Part shown: positions 52,384-61,688 of the stretch, piece after piece
Numbering within the stretch: the first letter of the stretch is position 1
Layout of the letters: each line of letters begins with the position of its first letter
NCBI RefSeq assembly: GCF_013752535.1
Contig: NZ_CP058348.1
Coordinates: forward strand, 1,984,001 to 2,048,000
Length of the DNA stretch: 64,000 nt
Reading direction: 5' to 3'
Source: Bdellovibrio sp. KM01
Lineage (GTDB): Bacteria; Bdellovibrionota; Bdellovibrionia; Bdellovibrionales; Bdellovibrionaceae
Program-made: the position numbers and the translations under genes
Notes under the pieces: model-generated
What the model saw: only the letters and a program-made list of their open reading frames with translations
Databases searched by the model: none
What the model was told of the DNA's origin: nothing

Positions 52384-53450
52384 CCGCCTCCCACCAGTTC
52401 GCGTTCGCGGTAAAACACAGCTGCTTGACCTGGAGTCACTGCACGCTGAGGTTGTTGGAATTTAAGTTTAAAACCCTTTTCAGTTTTGAAAACCAAGGCC
52501 GGAGAGCCTTTGTGTTGATAACGGATTTTAACGTTCATCAACTCGCCGTCTTGCAAATCACCTAACATGTGAGGATCCACAACATCGACTTCATGGGCAA
52601 ACAGATGTTCTTCGTCACCCACCCACACCGTGTTGTCAGTGGAGTCGATTTTAATCACGAATAGCTTTTCGTGGTGATCCATCCCCAACCCCTTACTTTG
52701 ACCGTAAGTGTAGTTATGAATCCCTTCGTGCTTAGCCATCACTTCACCTGTTGGGAAGCGTTTGATCAGACCTTTTTTAGAATCCAAAACAGCTTTTGGA
52801 ACTTGGCCTTTGATAAAGTTTTGATAACCAATGCCACCCACAAAGCAAATACCTTGAGAGTCTTTTTTCTTGGCTGTGACCAATCCCATTTTCTCAGAGT
52901 ACTCACGCACCTGGGGCTTTTTCATGTCACCAATCGGGAATAACAATTTCGGCACAAGTTCCGGATCAATCGTGAACAAGAAATACGTTTGGTCTTTCCA
53001 GTCATCTGTTGATGTGTGGATAGAAGACTTGCCGTTTTCATCTGTTACGATTTTTGCGTAGTGACCCGTGGCCAAGTAATCACACTCAAGCTCTTTCATC
53101 TTTTTAACAAGATGGTCGAACTTTAAGTACGTGTTACAGTTCACACACGGAAGTGGTGTTTGTCCTTCAAGATACGCCTTCAAGAAAGGATCAATAACAG
53201 CGGCGCGAAATTTCGCTTCACAATTCAGTACGTAAAACGGAATACCCAAACGATCCGCTACTGAGCGCGCATCGTCCACATCAATAGAAGAACAGCACGT
53301 GCCGTTGCCTTCTTCGATATCACAAGTTGAGTAATCCCAAACTTGCATAGTGGCCCCGATAACTTCATAGCCTTGTTCGACTAACAGCGCAGCCGCGGCG
53401 GAACTGTCCACGCCTCCGCTCATAGCAACAAGAACTCTCCCCTTAGACAT
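52368..53450 (-). CDS. mnmA: tRNA-specific 2-thiouridylase MnmA
   Basis: About 360 residues; it makes 2-thiouridine at position 34 of tRNAs for Lys, Glu and Gln. Motifs: [15 protein letters not shown] (PP-loop), [26 protein letters not shown] with the first catalytic Cys, [10 protein letters not shown] with the second, and [21 protein letters not shown]. It accepts sulphur from the cysteine desulfurase encoded directly upstream. The ATG at 53450 is preferred over 53471, with GGGAG upstream. Confidence 0.95.
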   Translation of the reverse strand: MSKGRVLVAMSGGVDSSAAAALLVEQGYEVIGATMQVWDYSTCDIEEGNGTCCSSIDVDDARSVADRLGIPFYVLNCEAKFRAAVIDPFLKAYLEGQTPLPCVNCNTYLKFDHLVKKMKELECDYLATGHYAKIVTDENGKSSIHTSTDDWKDQTYFLFTIDPELVPKLLFPIGDMKKPQVREYSEKMGLVTAKKKDSQGICFVGGIGYQNFIKGQVPKAVLDSKKGLIKRFPTGEVMAKHEGIHNYTYGQSKGLGMDHHEKLFVIKIDSTDNTVWVGDEEHLFAHEVDVVDPHMLGDLQDGELMNVKIRYQHKGSPALVFKTEKGFKLKFQQPQRAVTPGQAAVFYRERELVGGGWITL

Positions 53451-54648
53451 GATATGTTTCTCCCTCTTCATGTTCGATCGATCGTAAACGAACCACGACC
53501 GCCTTTAGTGCTTCAACAAATCCATCAACTTCAGCCAAGGTCGTTTCCCAACCCAAGCTCACGCGCAAACTGTTTTGCGCTTCCTGACGTGAAAGCCCCA
53601 TCGCCAGCAATACCGGACTGGGTTCTGGATTCCCACTCGAACAAGCAGCCCCTGTGCTGACGGCGTAGCCTTTGATATCCAAAGACATCAACATCGTCTC
53701 GCCGTCAGCCCCTGGGATCACCAGAGAACTGGTATTACCCAGGCGCGGAGTTTCAACGGCGGTAATAGTGACGTCGGGAATTTCAGACAAAATGCGAGCT
53801 TCCATGTGATCGCGCAACTTGCTCACTTCGAATGCTTTATCAGCAACCAACGGAGCTCTTTGCGCCATCAAACCCAAGCATGCAATACCCAAAGTGTTTT
53901 CAGTACCGCCACGACGATGGCGTTCTTGACCGCCACCATGAATCAGCGGGCTTACGTTCGTGCCTTTTTTCATATAAAGCACACCCGTCCCTTTGATCGA
54001 ATAAAACTTATGACCCGAGATCGAAGCGAAATCGACATTGAGCTCTTTTAAATTCAACGGCGCCTTACCGAAACCTTGAACCGCATCGGTGTGAAATAAA
54101 GCACCCTTGGCATGAGCCATCTCTGCCATTTGTTTAATTGGAAACAAAGTGCCCGTTTCATTATTCGCAAACATCACAGACACCAGAGCTGTTTCTTCAG
54201 ACAAATGCTCTTGATAGAATTTCATATCTATCACGCCTTCGCGGCTGACTGGGATGTAGCTGACTTTTGCACCCATCGCTTCCAGATGAGACATCGTCTT
54301 CATGATACTTGGATGCTCGACCGCAGAGCACATAAAGTGCGTGCGACGACGCTGCTCGGGAGTTAGGAATTGAGCGGTATGATAATAATCAAACAGACCT
54401 TTAAGAACCGTGTTGTTCGCTTCACTGCCGCCGGATGTGAATACGATTTCCAGTGGAGAAATGTTTAAGGCTTCAGAGATGGATTTACGCGCATCCCGAA
54501 TCAGATTTTTTGGCTGTCTTCCACCCCAATGGATTGAACTTGGATTGCCACCAGCGGTCGCAAACTCAGGCAGAGCTGCAATCACTTCTGCGCACACCGG
54601 AGTGGTGGCGTTGTGGTCGAAATAGTGGAGTTTTTTGGTCTGAAGCAT
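53443..54648 (-). CDS. Cysteine desulfurase (IscS/NifS type)
   Basis: A 401-residue PLP enzyme that removes sulphur from Cys. The start [10 protein letters not shown], the [15 protein letters not shown] segment and the Lys in [20 protein letters not shown] (Schiff base) are clear. The active Cys lies in [21 protein letters not shown]. It precedes mnmA and overlaps it by 8 bases, so it probably supplies sulphur for tRNA thiolation. SufE at 22855 could be another partner. Confidence 0.95.
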   Translation of the reverse strand: MLQTKKLHYFDHNATTPVCAEVIAALPEFATAGGNPSSIHWGGRQPKNLIRDARKSISEALNISPLEIVFTSGGSEANNTVLKGLFDYYHTAQFLTPEQRRRTHFMCSAVEHPSIMKTMSHLEAMGAKVSYIPVSREGVIDMKFYQEHLSEETALVSVMFANNETGTLFPIKQMAEMAHAKGALFHTDAVQGFGKAPLNLKELNVDFASISGHKFYSIKGTGVLYMKKGTNVSPLIHGGGQERHRRGGTENTLGIACLGLMAQRAPLVADKAFEVSKLRDHMEARILSEIPDVTITAVETPRLGNTSSLVIPGADGETMLMSLDIKGYAVSTGAACSSGNPEPSPVLLAMGLSRQEAQNSLRVSLGWETTLAEVDGFVEALKAVVVRLRSIEHEEGETYHV

Positions 54649-54801
54649 AAGTGGGCGGAGACTACCACATTTGCTAAGTATTGAAAACCTCTATATTTTT
54701 AGCGTCTATTCAGTACGCAATGCTGCAAAAAATTCAAGCAATCTAAGCTTGGACCTCGACCTAGACTCAGGTTTCCCCCTTTTTAGCCGATAAACAGAAC
54801 A

Positions 54802-56277
54802 ATGAGCACTTTAGAATGGTTTGAGCATTTTAAACATAAACTTCAAGGACTTACCGAATCTCACACGGCAGGTGGATCGCCATTGAGCCTTCTCGCCTAT
54901 GCCTTGAAGGAAAATCAACTCACTGCCGAGGAATATTTTCCTTGGGCCATGGCTCATTATAAACTACCTCGTCTTCAGGCAAGATTTTTTACAGAAACTC
55001 CTCCTCGCAAAGAAATGTTAGCTAAGTGGGCGACTCATTACTCATGGACGGTGGAGTGTCTGCCTGTGGCGGAGTGGGATGGCATTCTTGTAGTGGCATG
55101 TCTACAACCGCCGCAGGATTTCCCTTCTTCTCCAACTTGCGTTTTTGTTTTGGCTCCTCAGGAAGCTTTGGAACAATGTTGGAATACTTGGCACCCCCAA
55201 GCAGCAGCGAAAATTCCAAGTTCAGCTCCTGTAAAATCAGCAGCTGTAGAATCTGAAATGCCTGAGGTCCTGGCGGGTCTTCAAGCCCCTGCCGCTAAAA
55301 AATCTGGCGACAGTTTTTCATTCGAGGATTTGGGTGATGTGGGTTCTGATGAATCCAGCTCTGAAGAGTCTTCTTCTAAAGAACACGGCGAATCTGCGGG
55401 CGAAGAAATGGGTGGCCTTGAAGGTCTGTTCGATGCACCCGTTGTAAAACTTCAATCTTTCGGTTCGGATGAGGCGGATTCAGCAACTCCTCCAGTATCA
55501 GTGCCAGAGGAAACTCCGGTAGACCAAATCCTTAATTCTAAATCAGCTTCTGAAGAAGAAGCGGCGAAAACTTTCGACAGAACTGTGGTGGATTCCCGCC
55601 CAAGTCTTTCCAAAGTAGAACCCGTTTTGGAAAAGAAATCTGAACCAGTTGCTGCAGCGCCTGCAGCTTCCAAAGCTGGGGGCCCACCGCCTCCACCAAA
55701 AGATGACTTGCCGGATTTGACGGAAGAAAGCTTTGGTAACAAACCGATTGCCCCTATCGTCACCCGCCCAACGGGTGTGGCGAAACCGACAATGAATCCC
55801 GTGGCGAGCGGCAGCTTTTCACTTGAGAAATTGAAAAAGAAAAACAGCAGCATTATCGCCGACAAAGTAAAACGTGTTCTTTCAGAAATGAAAGCTCACT
55901 TTGAAAAATCCATGATTTTAACTCTGGACGAGCAAGAATCTCAAGTGACAGCGTTCGCGTGGGACGAAAACTTCCAGGAAATCAAAGATACTTCGATGCG
56001 CATTCCTTTGGAATCTCCAAGCATCTTTAAAATCGTGGCTTCAACTCAAAAACCTTTCCATGGCTACATCTCTTTGAATGATCTGAACGAGAATTTCTTT
56101 GAGCAATGGAACCAAGGAGCGATCCCTGACCATGTGACAATCACACCGATCGTTATCAATGAAAAATTGGTGGGAATGCTGATGGGGTTTGCGGAAAAAT
56201 CTGCTTACAACAAAGTATCCTTGGGTCTGGCAGAAAGACTTTCCACAGAGTTCACTAAGGGCCTTCAAGCCGCTTAA
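54802..56277 (+). CDS. Protein with low-complexity linker and GAF-like C-terminal domain
   Basis: A 491-residue protein in three parts. Residues 1-140 form a compact domain (LEWFEHFKHKLQGLTESHTA, LPRLQARFF), a helical start with an unknown role. Residues 145-330 are low complexity, rich in Ser, Glu, Pro and Ala, with PPPPPKDDLPDL near 290. Residues 350-490 resemble a GAF-like sensory fold: ADKVKRVLSEMKAHFEKSMI, then strands, ending in TITPIVINEKLVGMLMGFAE. There is no enzyme domain. The product may be a cytosolic regulator; no partner gene is adjacent. Confidence 0.6.
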   Translation: MSTLEWFEHFKHKLQGLTESHTAGGSPLSLLAYALKENQLTAEEYFPWAMAHYKLPRLQARFFTETPPRKEMLAKWATHYSWTVECLPVAEWDGILVVACLQPPQDFPSSPTCVFVLAPQEALEQCWNTWHPQAAAKIPSSAPVKSAAVESEMPEVLAGLQAPAAKKSGDSFSFEDLGDVGSDESSSEESSSKEHGESAGEEMGGLEGLFDAPVVKLQSFGSDEADSATPPVSVPEETPVDQILNSKSASEEEAAKTFDRTVVDSRPSLSKVEPVLEKKSEPVAAAPAASKAGGPPPPPKDDLPDLTEESFGNKPIAPIVTRPTGVAKPTMNPVASGSFSLEKLKKKNSSIIADKVKRVLSEMKAHFEKSMILTLDEQESQVTAFAWDENFQEIKDTSMRIPLESPSIFKIVASTQKPFHGYISLNDLNENFFEQWNQGAIPDHVTITPIVINEKLVGMLMGFAEKSAYNKVSLGLAERLSTEFTKGLQAA

Positions 56278-56286
56278 TTTACCAAT

Positions 56287-56312
56287 AGAGGTGCGACTTC
56301 CACCGCACCTCT
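56287..56312. terminator. Hairpin between convergent genes
   Basis: AGAGGTGCG-8-CGCACCTCT, a perfect 9-bp stem shortly after the GAF-like gene. A T-rich stretch comes about 12 bases later, so terminator function is likely but not classical. Confidence 0.5.
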
Positions 56313-56338
56313 ACGAAAGAAACCTCTTTTTAATTTAC

Positions 56339-56800
56339 TTATTCACAATCTGGAACAGAGTACTTTTTAGTGAACAGGTAAACCTCTGATCCATTGTTCA
56401 ATTCACGACCCACTTTAATATCAACAGTCAATGGATAAGCACCTGTGTAAGTAACGGGCTTGCAGACTGTTCTTGAGGAACCTGTATCACAGAAATCCTC
56501 TTTTTGAGTATACTTGATTGGCGTCGACAACACTTCACTTCCAACCGTTTGAAAAACGGTTCTGCCAGCACCTTCTTGAATCGCATATACGATATCCACA
56601 GGTGCTTTGGTACGAAGCATATCGCCATCACGACAAACAAAAGTGTAATCGATAGCGCGTCCCATATAAACCACAGGCGAATGAACCACGTAGGGCCCTT
56701 TTGCAGCCAAAATCTCTTCCCAAGATGAGTTTTGAGAAATTCCAGCTGATGCATTTTGTGCTACGAAAATAGTGAAAATGGACATTAAAATACTTTTCAT
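56339..56800 (-). CDS. Small secreted protein, function unknown
   Basis: A 153-residue protein with a signal peptide (MKSILMSIFTIFVAQNASA). The mature part is beta-rich, with Cys in FVCRDGD, DFCDTGSSRTVCKP and the last residues VPDCE; these could form two disulphides. The family is not recognised. It converges with the GAF-like gene. Confidence 0.7.
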   Translation of the reverse strand: MKSILMSIFTIFVAQNASAGISQNSSWEEILAAKGPYVVHSPVVYMGRAIDYTFVCRDGDMLRTKAPVDIVYAIQEGAGRTVFQTVGSEVLSTPIKYTQKEDFCDTGSSRTVCKPVTYTGAYPLTVDIKVGRELNNGSEVYLFTKKYSVPDCE

Positions 56801-56957
56801 TTTATTCTCCTTTACGAGACTTGTTGTGAGTGCGCAATCTGCACAACCACAAGCCGTTTCTCAAATAAAAGAAACGTTAAAATGATCCCGGGAAAATTTA
56901 ATGCAAAAGGAAGCTGCCCAATGAATTTTTGACAGTAAAAACATTTTTACGATATTT

Positions 56958-57518
56958 TTATGGTGAAGATTCCCATTCTCGACGAAGCTTTCCAAACACC
57001 TTCGTGCTGCGATATACTCCATTAATCAATGAGTCTTCGCGCAACTCGCCCTCAAATTTATAGCCATTCTTAAGAGCGACACGAGCCGACGCCTCGTTAA
57101 ATCCGGCGCAGCGAATTTCCACTCTGTGAAAGCCCTGTTTAAAACACGCGGATTCCAACAGTTTAACAACTTCGCTAATGAGGCCGCGACCTTCGAACTC
57201 TTTGGAAATCCAGTAACCCAGCTCGCAATTTTTAAATTCCCAATTGATACTGTGAACACCGGCACTGCCCACATAGCGACCTTCGAAATAGATGCCGTAA
57301 TCGAATAGAGACAAATTATCCCACTCTGCCAAGGTCACATCGATCCATTTTTTAGAGTCCTCTGCAGTCTTGGTGAACTGAGTCCAGGGCATGAACTGCA
57401 AGTGCTCACGATTGGCGTCAATCGTCGCAAACATCGTGGGTGCTAATGATGAAGAATGACGTTCAAGAGTGATTCTTGGGCCTTTTAGAACGGATGGCAG
57501 GGGTTTTTGCGTGAACAT
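56958..57518 (-). CDS. GNAT acetyltransferase (RimJ/RimL type)
   Basis: About 186 residues of the RimJ/RimL GNAT family. Motifs: GPRITLERHSSS at the start, YVGSAGVHSIN, CELGYWISKEFEGRGLISEVVKLLE (the acetyl-CoA pyrophosphate loop Q/R-x-x-G-x-G/A is EFEGRGL here) and RVEIRCAGFNEASARVALKNGYKFEG, the typical family end. It could acetylate a ribosomal protein or another amine. ATG at 57518 preferred; the frame is open to 57575. A REP copy (57572-57596) lies just upstream. Confidence 0.88.
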   Translation of the reverse strand: MFTQKPLPSVLKGPRITLERHSSSLAPTMFATIDANREHLQFMPWTQFTKTAEDSKKWIDVTLAEWDNLSLFDYGIYFEGRYVGSAGVHSINWEFKNCELGYWISKEFEGRGLISEVVKLLESACFKQGFHRVEIRCAGFNEASARVALKNGYKFEGELREDSLINGVYRSTKVFGKLRREWESSP

Positions 57519-57571
57519 GGTCACAGGGTATGTGCTCAGACCACCCAGTGCAACCTTAACGCATTGTTTAT

Positions 57572-57596
57572 GCAAAAAGCGGCAGGCACCTTTTGC
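57572..57596. repeat. Solitary copy of the RAYT-associated REP
   Basis: GCAAAAAGCGGCAGGCACCT and four more bases (TTTGC with overlap) match the core AAAACCGGCAGGCACCTTTT of the 24-bp repeats around the RAYT gene at 32838, with one base changed. The element is a near-palindrome itself, GCAAAA...TTTTGC at the ends. Confidence 0.7.
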
Positions 57597-57604
57597 AAGA
57601 GGTT

Positions 57605-57799
57605 ATGTTACGTAAAGAAACCTTTTCCCTGCTCCCCGGCCTGCAGAAAAATGCGCCACGCAAATTGTTTGGGATTGGTGATTTTATTCTGCGACGAAAG
57701 CGGTTTTTCAGAGGAGTTGCTATCCATAAATTTCCTCCTGATGCCTATGATTTTACTCCTGTGACCGCAGTGCCACGAGAGCAACCCAAACACATCTGA
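57605..57799 (+). CDS. Possible small basic protein (weak)
   Basis: An open frame of 64 codons starting with ATG behind AAGAGG. The product MLRKETFSLLPGLQKNAPRK and onwards is basic and without a signal peptide. The region has no other gene, and codon use looks ordinary. No family is recognised. It lies between a REP copy and the convergent tsaE gene. It may be spurious. Confidence 0.35.
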   Translation: MLRKETFSLLPGLQKNAPRKLFGIGDFILRRKRFFRGVAIHKFPPDAYDFTPVTAVPREQPKHI

Positions 57800-57818
57800 G
57801 GAAAAACAAGGCGGAAGC

Positions 57819-58271
57819 TTAACCTAAGACTCGGGAGGTAATAATACGCTCAGTTTCCGAAGGACCTTTGGTGATACTGACTTCGACTCGTTGCCAGTTT
57901 AGTGGAAGATAATCGTAATCTAAACGTTGCGCCCACTCGATAACAACTAGACCTTGCTTGGGTGCAAACAAATCCCAAAACCCTGAGCTTTCCAAATCAT
58001 CGTCGTCATCCAAACGGTACAAATCCAGGTGATCCATCACTTTGCCTTTTGCATTTTCATAACGAAGATGAATCGCGAACGACGGCGACTGCACGTCTTT
58101 CATTCCCAAAATTTCGGCGATAGCTTGAACAGAAGTTGTCTTTCCTGCTCCCACGTCACCACTTAAAAGCAAAACACAGCGATCGCTTAAGTGTGGCAGG
58201 AATTCCTGCCAAAACACTTTAAGTTCTGGCACGGTTTGAATGTGGCGTTGAGAATTCAGGATGGAAGACAT
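57819..58271 (-). CDS. tsaE: tRNA threonylcarbamoyladenosine biosynthesis ATPase TsaE
   Basis: A 150-residue ATPase needed with TsaB and TsaD for the t6A modification of tRNA. It has LLSGDVGAGKTTSVQAIAEILG (Walker A), SPSFAIHLRYENAKGKVMDHLDLYRL (the family H-x-D-x-Y-R-L) and GLVVIEWAQRL (Walker B-like). The gene is last in a run pdxJ-tsaE from cdaA, 6 bases after pdxJ. MtaB at 51040 acts on the same modified base. Confidence 0.94.
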   Translation of the reverse strand: MSSILNSQRHIQTVPELKVFWQEFLPHLSDRCVLLLSGDVGAGKTTSVQAIAEILGMKDVQSPSFAIHLRYENAKGKVMDHLDLYRLDDDDDLESSGFWDLFAPKQGLVVIEWAQRLDYDYLPLNWQRVEVSITKGPSETERIITSRVLG

Positions 58272-58277
58272 AAAGGT

Positions 58278-59003
58278 TTACTTTAAGATTTTTCGCATCT
58301 TTTTAACGGCTGTTTCCATACCGTCTTCAAGTGCATAACAAACCAAAGAGTGACCGATGTTCACTTCTTGAAGGTAAGGCAACTTGTTGATTTCTTTCGA
58401 GTGTGCGTAATCTAGACCATGCCCCGCATGTACATTCAACCCCAGGTAGTTTGCCCACTCAGCGGCTTCAACCAAGCGTTTCCATTCTTTGGCTTTCGCG
58501 GCCCCCTTAAGGTGAACCCATTTGCCGGTGTGAAATTCAACGGCATCTGCGCCCACTTCAAAAGAAGCTTCAACTTGTTCAATAGAAGGCTCGATAAACA
58601 TTGAGATTTCAATGCCGATGCGTTGAAGTTTCTCAACCATCGGAAGCATTTTCTTGTAACCTTTTTTAACATCAAGGCCACCTTCAGTTGTTAATTCCGC
58701 ACGCTTTTCCGGAACAAAACAAACCCACTGAGGACGGTACTTTTTAGCAAACGCCACCATTTGAGATGTCGCCGCCATTTCCAAATTCAAAGGCACCGGG
58801 CAAGATTTAGACAGCGTTTTCAAGTCATGCAGTTGAATGTGACGGCGGTCTTCACGCAGATGAATCGTGATTTGCTCGGCCCCGCCCTTAACAGACTTTT
58901 TAACCATATCCAGTAAATTTGGATAAGCCGTCGTGCCACCACGAACCTGACGAAGTGTAGCGACGTGATCAACGTTCACGCCCAGGCGAATTTTATGTTT
59001 CAT
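58278..59003 (-). CDS. pdxJ: Pyridoxine 5'-phosphate synthase
   Basis: A 241-residue TIM-barrel enzyme that makes pyridoxine 5'-phosphate from 3-amino-acetone phosphate and deoxyxylulose phosphate. The start RLGVNVDHVATLRQVRGG, ITIHLREDRRHIQ, EFHTGKWV and LNVHAGHGLDYAH are all family motifs. It overlaps the glmM stop by one base. Confidence 0.95.
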   Translation of the reverse strand: MKHKIRLGVNVDHVATLRQVRGGTTAYPNLLDMVKKSVKGGAEQITIHLREDRRHIQLHDLKTLSKSCPVPLNLEMAATSQMVAFAKKYRPQWVCFVPEKRAELTTEGGLDVKKGYKKMLPMVEKLQRIGIEISMFIEPSIEQVEASFEVGADAVEFHTGKWVHLKGAAKAKEWKRLVEAAEWANYLGLNVHAGHGLDYAHSKEINKLPYLQEVNIGHSLVCYALEDGMETAVKKMRKILK

Positions 59004-60403
59004 TAGCTAAGTTCTTTCTCGAGGAATGCTGCAATTTCGTCTGCAAATGTAGAGATTTCAGTTTTATCTTTGCCTTCAACAAGCACGCGGATCACAGGTT
59101 CGGTTCCAGAGAAACGAACAAAGACGCGGCCGTTGCCAGCAAGTTTCTTTTCAATGTGCGCAATCAAATCATGGTAACCTTTGATCTCATCAAGCTCCAT
59201 GCGGCGTTTTACGCGAAGATTGATCAATACTTGTGGCATATCATCAAAGACACGCGCAAGGTCGCTCATTTTCTTATTTGTTTGCTTCATCACCGCAAGC
59301 ACACTTAAAGCCGCGATACAGCCGTCACCCGTTGTCGTGTGATCCAAGAAAATGATGTGGCCGGATTGCTCGCCACCCAGGTTATAACCATTTTTACGCA
59401 TCTCTTCGACCACGTATTTGTCACCCACGCCCACTTTAACAACTTTGATACCCGCATCGTTCATGGCTTTTTCAAGACCGAAGTTGGACATTTGCGTTGC
59501 CACCAAAGTGTTGTTTTTCAAAAGACCACGCTCTTTCATATGTAGAGCGCTGATCGCAAGAATACGGTCACCATTTACGATCTGACCTTTTTCATCAACC
59601 ATGATCACACGATCAGCGTCACCATCAAGACTGATACCCACGTCAGCGCGATATTGAACCACAGCTTCAGCAAGTTTCGTCGGATGCAAAGCACCGACTT
59701 TATCATTGATGTTTGTGCCATTTGGATCATCACCCAATTGGATCACTTCCGCGCCCAACTCTTGGAAAATCGATGGCGCAACCTTGTAAGCCGCACCATT
59801 CGCTGTATCCAGAACGATACGCATGCCGTCCAAAGTGTATTCCAAGGGGAAAGTTGATTTCACGTAAACAATGTAACGACCTTGGGAGTCGTCGATACGA
59901 CGCGTGCGACCGATTTCTTTGCTTGGAGGTAAAAGAGCTGTCAGGTCTTCTTCAAGAACCAGGCGCTCGATTTCGCGCTCCATCTCTTCAGAAATTTTAA
60001 AACCATCCGCGCCGAAAACTTTAATACCGTTGTCGTGGAAAGGATTGTGAGAAGCTGAAATCACGATACCCGCAACCGCACGCATAGTGCGAGTCAAGTA
60101 ACCGATACCTGGTGTTGGAAGCGGACCGACCAGTTGCACCGCCACACCCATAGAATTTAGACCACTCGCCAAAGCTTGCTCGATCATGTAACCGGAAAGA
60201 CGTGTATCTTTACCGATAACCACTTTACGAAGTGACGGGTGTGCATTGTATTTTTGTTTTTGCAGAATATAACCGATCGCCTGACCGATTTTTACAACCA
60301 TATCCGGAGTCATAGGATATTGATTGGCAGTTCCCCGGATTCCATCCGTACCAAAAAGTTTTGCTGATTTCTTTTCCACTTTACTGACCTTTTTGTTCGT
60401 CAT
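59003..60403 (-). CDS. glmM: Phosphoglucosamine mutase
   Basis: A 466-residue enzyme that converts glucosamine-6-phosphate to glucosamine-1-phosphate for murein and LPS. The active Ser is in GIVISASHNPFHDNGIKVFG, the metal loop is SLDGDADRVIMVDEKG, the sugar loop reads GGEQSGHIIF, and the phosphate loop reads RFSGTEPVIRVLVEG. It shares the operon with cdaA, which is a frequent bacterial arrangement, and GlmM is reported elsewhere to bind and inhibit CdaA. Confidence 0.96.
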   Translation of the reverse strand: MTNKKVSKVEKKSAKLFGTDGIRGTANQYPMTPDMVVKIGQAIGYILQKQKYNAHPSLRKVVIGKDTRLSGYMIEQALASGLNSMGVAVQLVGPLPTPGIGYLTRTMRAVAGIVISASHNPFHDNGIKVFGADGFKISEEMEREIERLVLEEDLTALLPPSKEIGRTRRIDDSQGRYIVYVKSTFPLEYTLDGMRIVLDTANGAAYKVAPSIFQELGAEVIQLGDDPNGTNINDKVGALHPTKLAEAVVQYRADVGISLDGDADRVIMVDEKGQIVNGDRILAISALHMKERGLLKNNTLVATQMSNFGLEKAMNDAGIKVVKVGVGDKYVVEEMRKNGYNLGGEQSGHIIFLDHTTTGDGCIAALSVLAVMKQTNKKMSDLARVFDDMPQVLINLRVKRRMELDEIKGYHDLIAHIEKKLAGNGRVFVRFSGTEPVIRVLVEGKDKTEISTFADEIAAFLEKELS

Positions 60404-60803
60404 TTTCGTCGCCTTTGATCTTAACTACTTCAACCTGAATCTGATTCGGACGGACTCCCAGGATTTTCACTCCCAGTGGAACGTCGATCTTATTCAGTGG
60501 AATATCGACATAGACTACGCCTTCGCCTTTTTGAGAGATATCAAGATTGATATTCTGAGACAAAGAGCTTTCCATAAACTTCTTCAAAGCAGCTCTTGGC
60601 CCTGAAACCTTTACCTTGATGTGGTCAGTTGTCTGCGCCACAACATGGGTTCCCGGGGCTGTCACCAGGTCGACTTCCACGTTTTTGCTTAAGACAAAGT
60701 CGCGGCGGCCTAAAATGGTCAACCACAGAATCAGGGAAATAAACAAGGCTACTACTTTGTAACTAAAATTTTCAGTCACAGCATCGCTCCAACGGCGTCT
60801 CAT
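60381..60803 (-). CDS. YbbR-domain protein, CdaR-like
   Basis: A 140-residue protein with one N-terminal membrane segment (VVALFISLILWLTILG) and one YbbR domain (about residues 40-130: NVEVDLVTAPGTHVVAQT, IKVKVSGPRAALKKF, DVPLGVKILGVRPNQIQVEV). CdaR proteins usually carry several YbbR domains and control the c-di-AMP cyclase; this is a minimal form. It overlaps cdaA by 4 bases and glmM by 23, so it is in the same message. Confidence 0.88.
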   Translation of the reverse strand: MRRRWSDAVTENFSYKVVALFISLILWLTILGRRDFVLSKNVEVDLVTAPGTHVVAQTTDHIKVKVSGPRAALKKFMESSLSQNINLDISQKGEGVVYVDIPLNKIDVPLGVKILGVRPNQIQVEVVKIKGDENDEQKGQ

Positions 60804-61624
60804 GACAGATCCCCCTGCTGCGAGAAAGCTTTGTATTTAAGACCAAAAGTCTCATACAAGGCCTTACGGATATCCCCCAACTCCACGTTCGGGCTTAAAT
60901 GACCACCCTGTACGATACCGATGGATTTGTTTTCCTCAGAAACCACAAACACCAGGGCGTCTGTTTCTTCAGTCAAACCAATCGCAGCACGGTGACGAGT
61001 TCCCAAGTTTTTATCCAGGGCTGGGTTTTTAGAAAGCGGCAGGAAACAACCGGCAGAATGAATCCTGCCGTTACGGATAAGAACCGCGCCATCATGCATC
61101 GGACTCTCGGGATGGAAAATAGAAGCCAAAAGCTCTGCTGAAACTTTTGATTCCATCTCGGTTCCGAATTCAATGTGATAATCGATCACGATCTCACGTT
61201 CCACCACCACAAGAGCTCCAAAGCCCTTCTGTGCGGTAAGGATGATACCCTTTGCAATCTCTTCGATCACTTGGGTTTCCTGGATTGTAGAGGCGTCTGT
61301 GAAGAATGGGTTGGAACCAATGTGAGCCAGGGCTCTACGAATCTCGGCCTGGAACAGGACCACCACGATCACGAACAAGTTAGAGAAGAATTTTTCCAGG
61401 ATCCAATTGAAGGTGAATAGCTCAAGCCAGATACTCAGGATATAGCCGATGGCCAACACGCCAAGCCCGGAAAGCATTTGAATCGTCCCCGTTCTTTTAA
61501 TCAGAACCAGAATACGATACACAACCATCCACACCAGAATCATGTCGATCGCATCTTGCACACGCAAGTGCTGAACAATGAAGATGAGGTTGTCTAAAAA
61601 CTGCTGCAACATCAAGATGCCCAA
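60800..61624 (-). CDS. cdaA: Diadenylate cyclase CdaA
   Basis: A 274-residue membrane enzyme that forms c-di-AMP from two ATP. Three N-terminal membrane segments (about 35-95) precede the DAC domain. The catalytic DGA lies in MHDGAVLIRNGRIHSAGCFLPL, and the RHR is in NLGTRHRAAIGLTEETDALVFVVSEE, both complete. The gene heads a run with ybbR, glmM, pdxJ and tsaE. A c-di-AMP system is less usual outside Gram-positives and cyanobacteria, but is known in Bdellovibrio relatives and other groups. Confidence 0.94.
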   Translation of the reverse strand: MGILMLQQFLDNLIFIVQHLRVQDAIDMILVWMVVYRILVLIKRTGTIQMLSGLGVLAIGYILSIWLELFTFNWILEKFFSNLFVIVVVLFQAEIRRALAHIGSNPFFTDASTIQETQVIEEIAKGIILTAQKGFGALVVVEREIVIDYHIEFGTEMESKVSAELLASIFHPESPMHDGAVLIRNGRIHSAGCFLPLSKNPALDKNLGTRHRAAIGLTEETDALVFVVSEENKSIGIVQGGHLSPNVELGDIRKALYETFGLKYKAFSQQGDLS

Positions 61625-61650
61625 TCAAAAAAGTAATGGGGTTAAAGCAC

Positions 61651-61680
61651 AAAAAGCTCCGAGTTTCCCCGGAGCTTTAA
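61651..61680 (-). terminator. Intrinsic terminator of ftsH
   Basis: On the minus strand AAAGCTCCGG-loop-CGGAGCTTTTT, immediately after the ftsH stop. It separates ftsH from the cdaA operon. Confidence 0.85.
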
Positions 61681-61688
61681 AAGATTCA

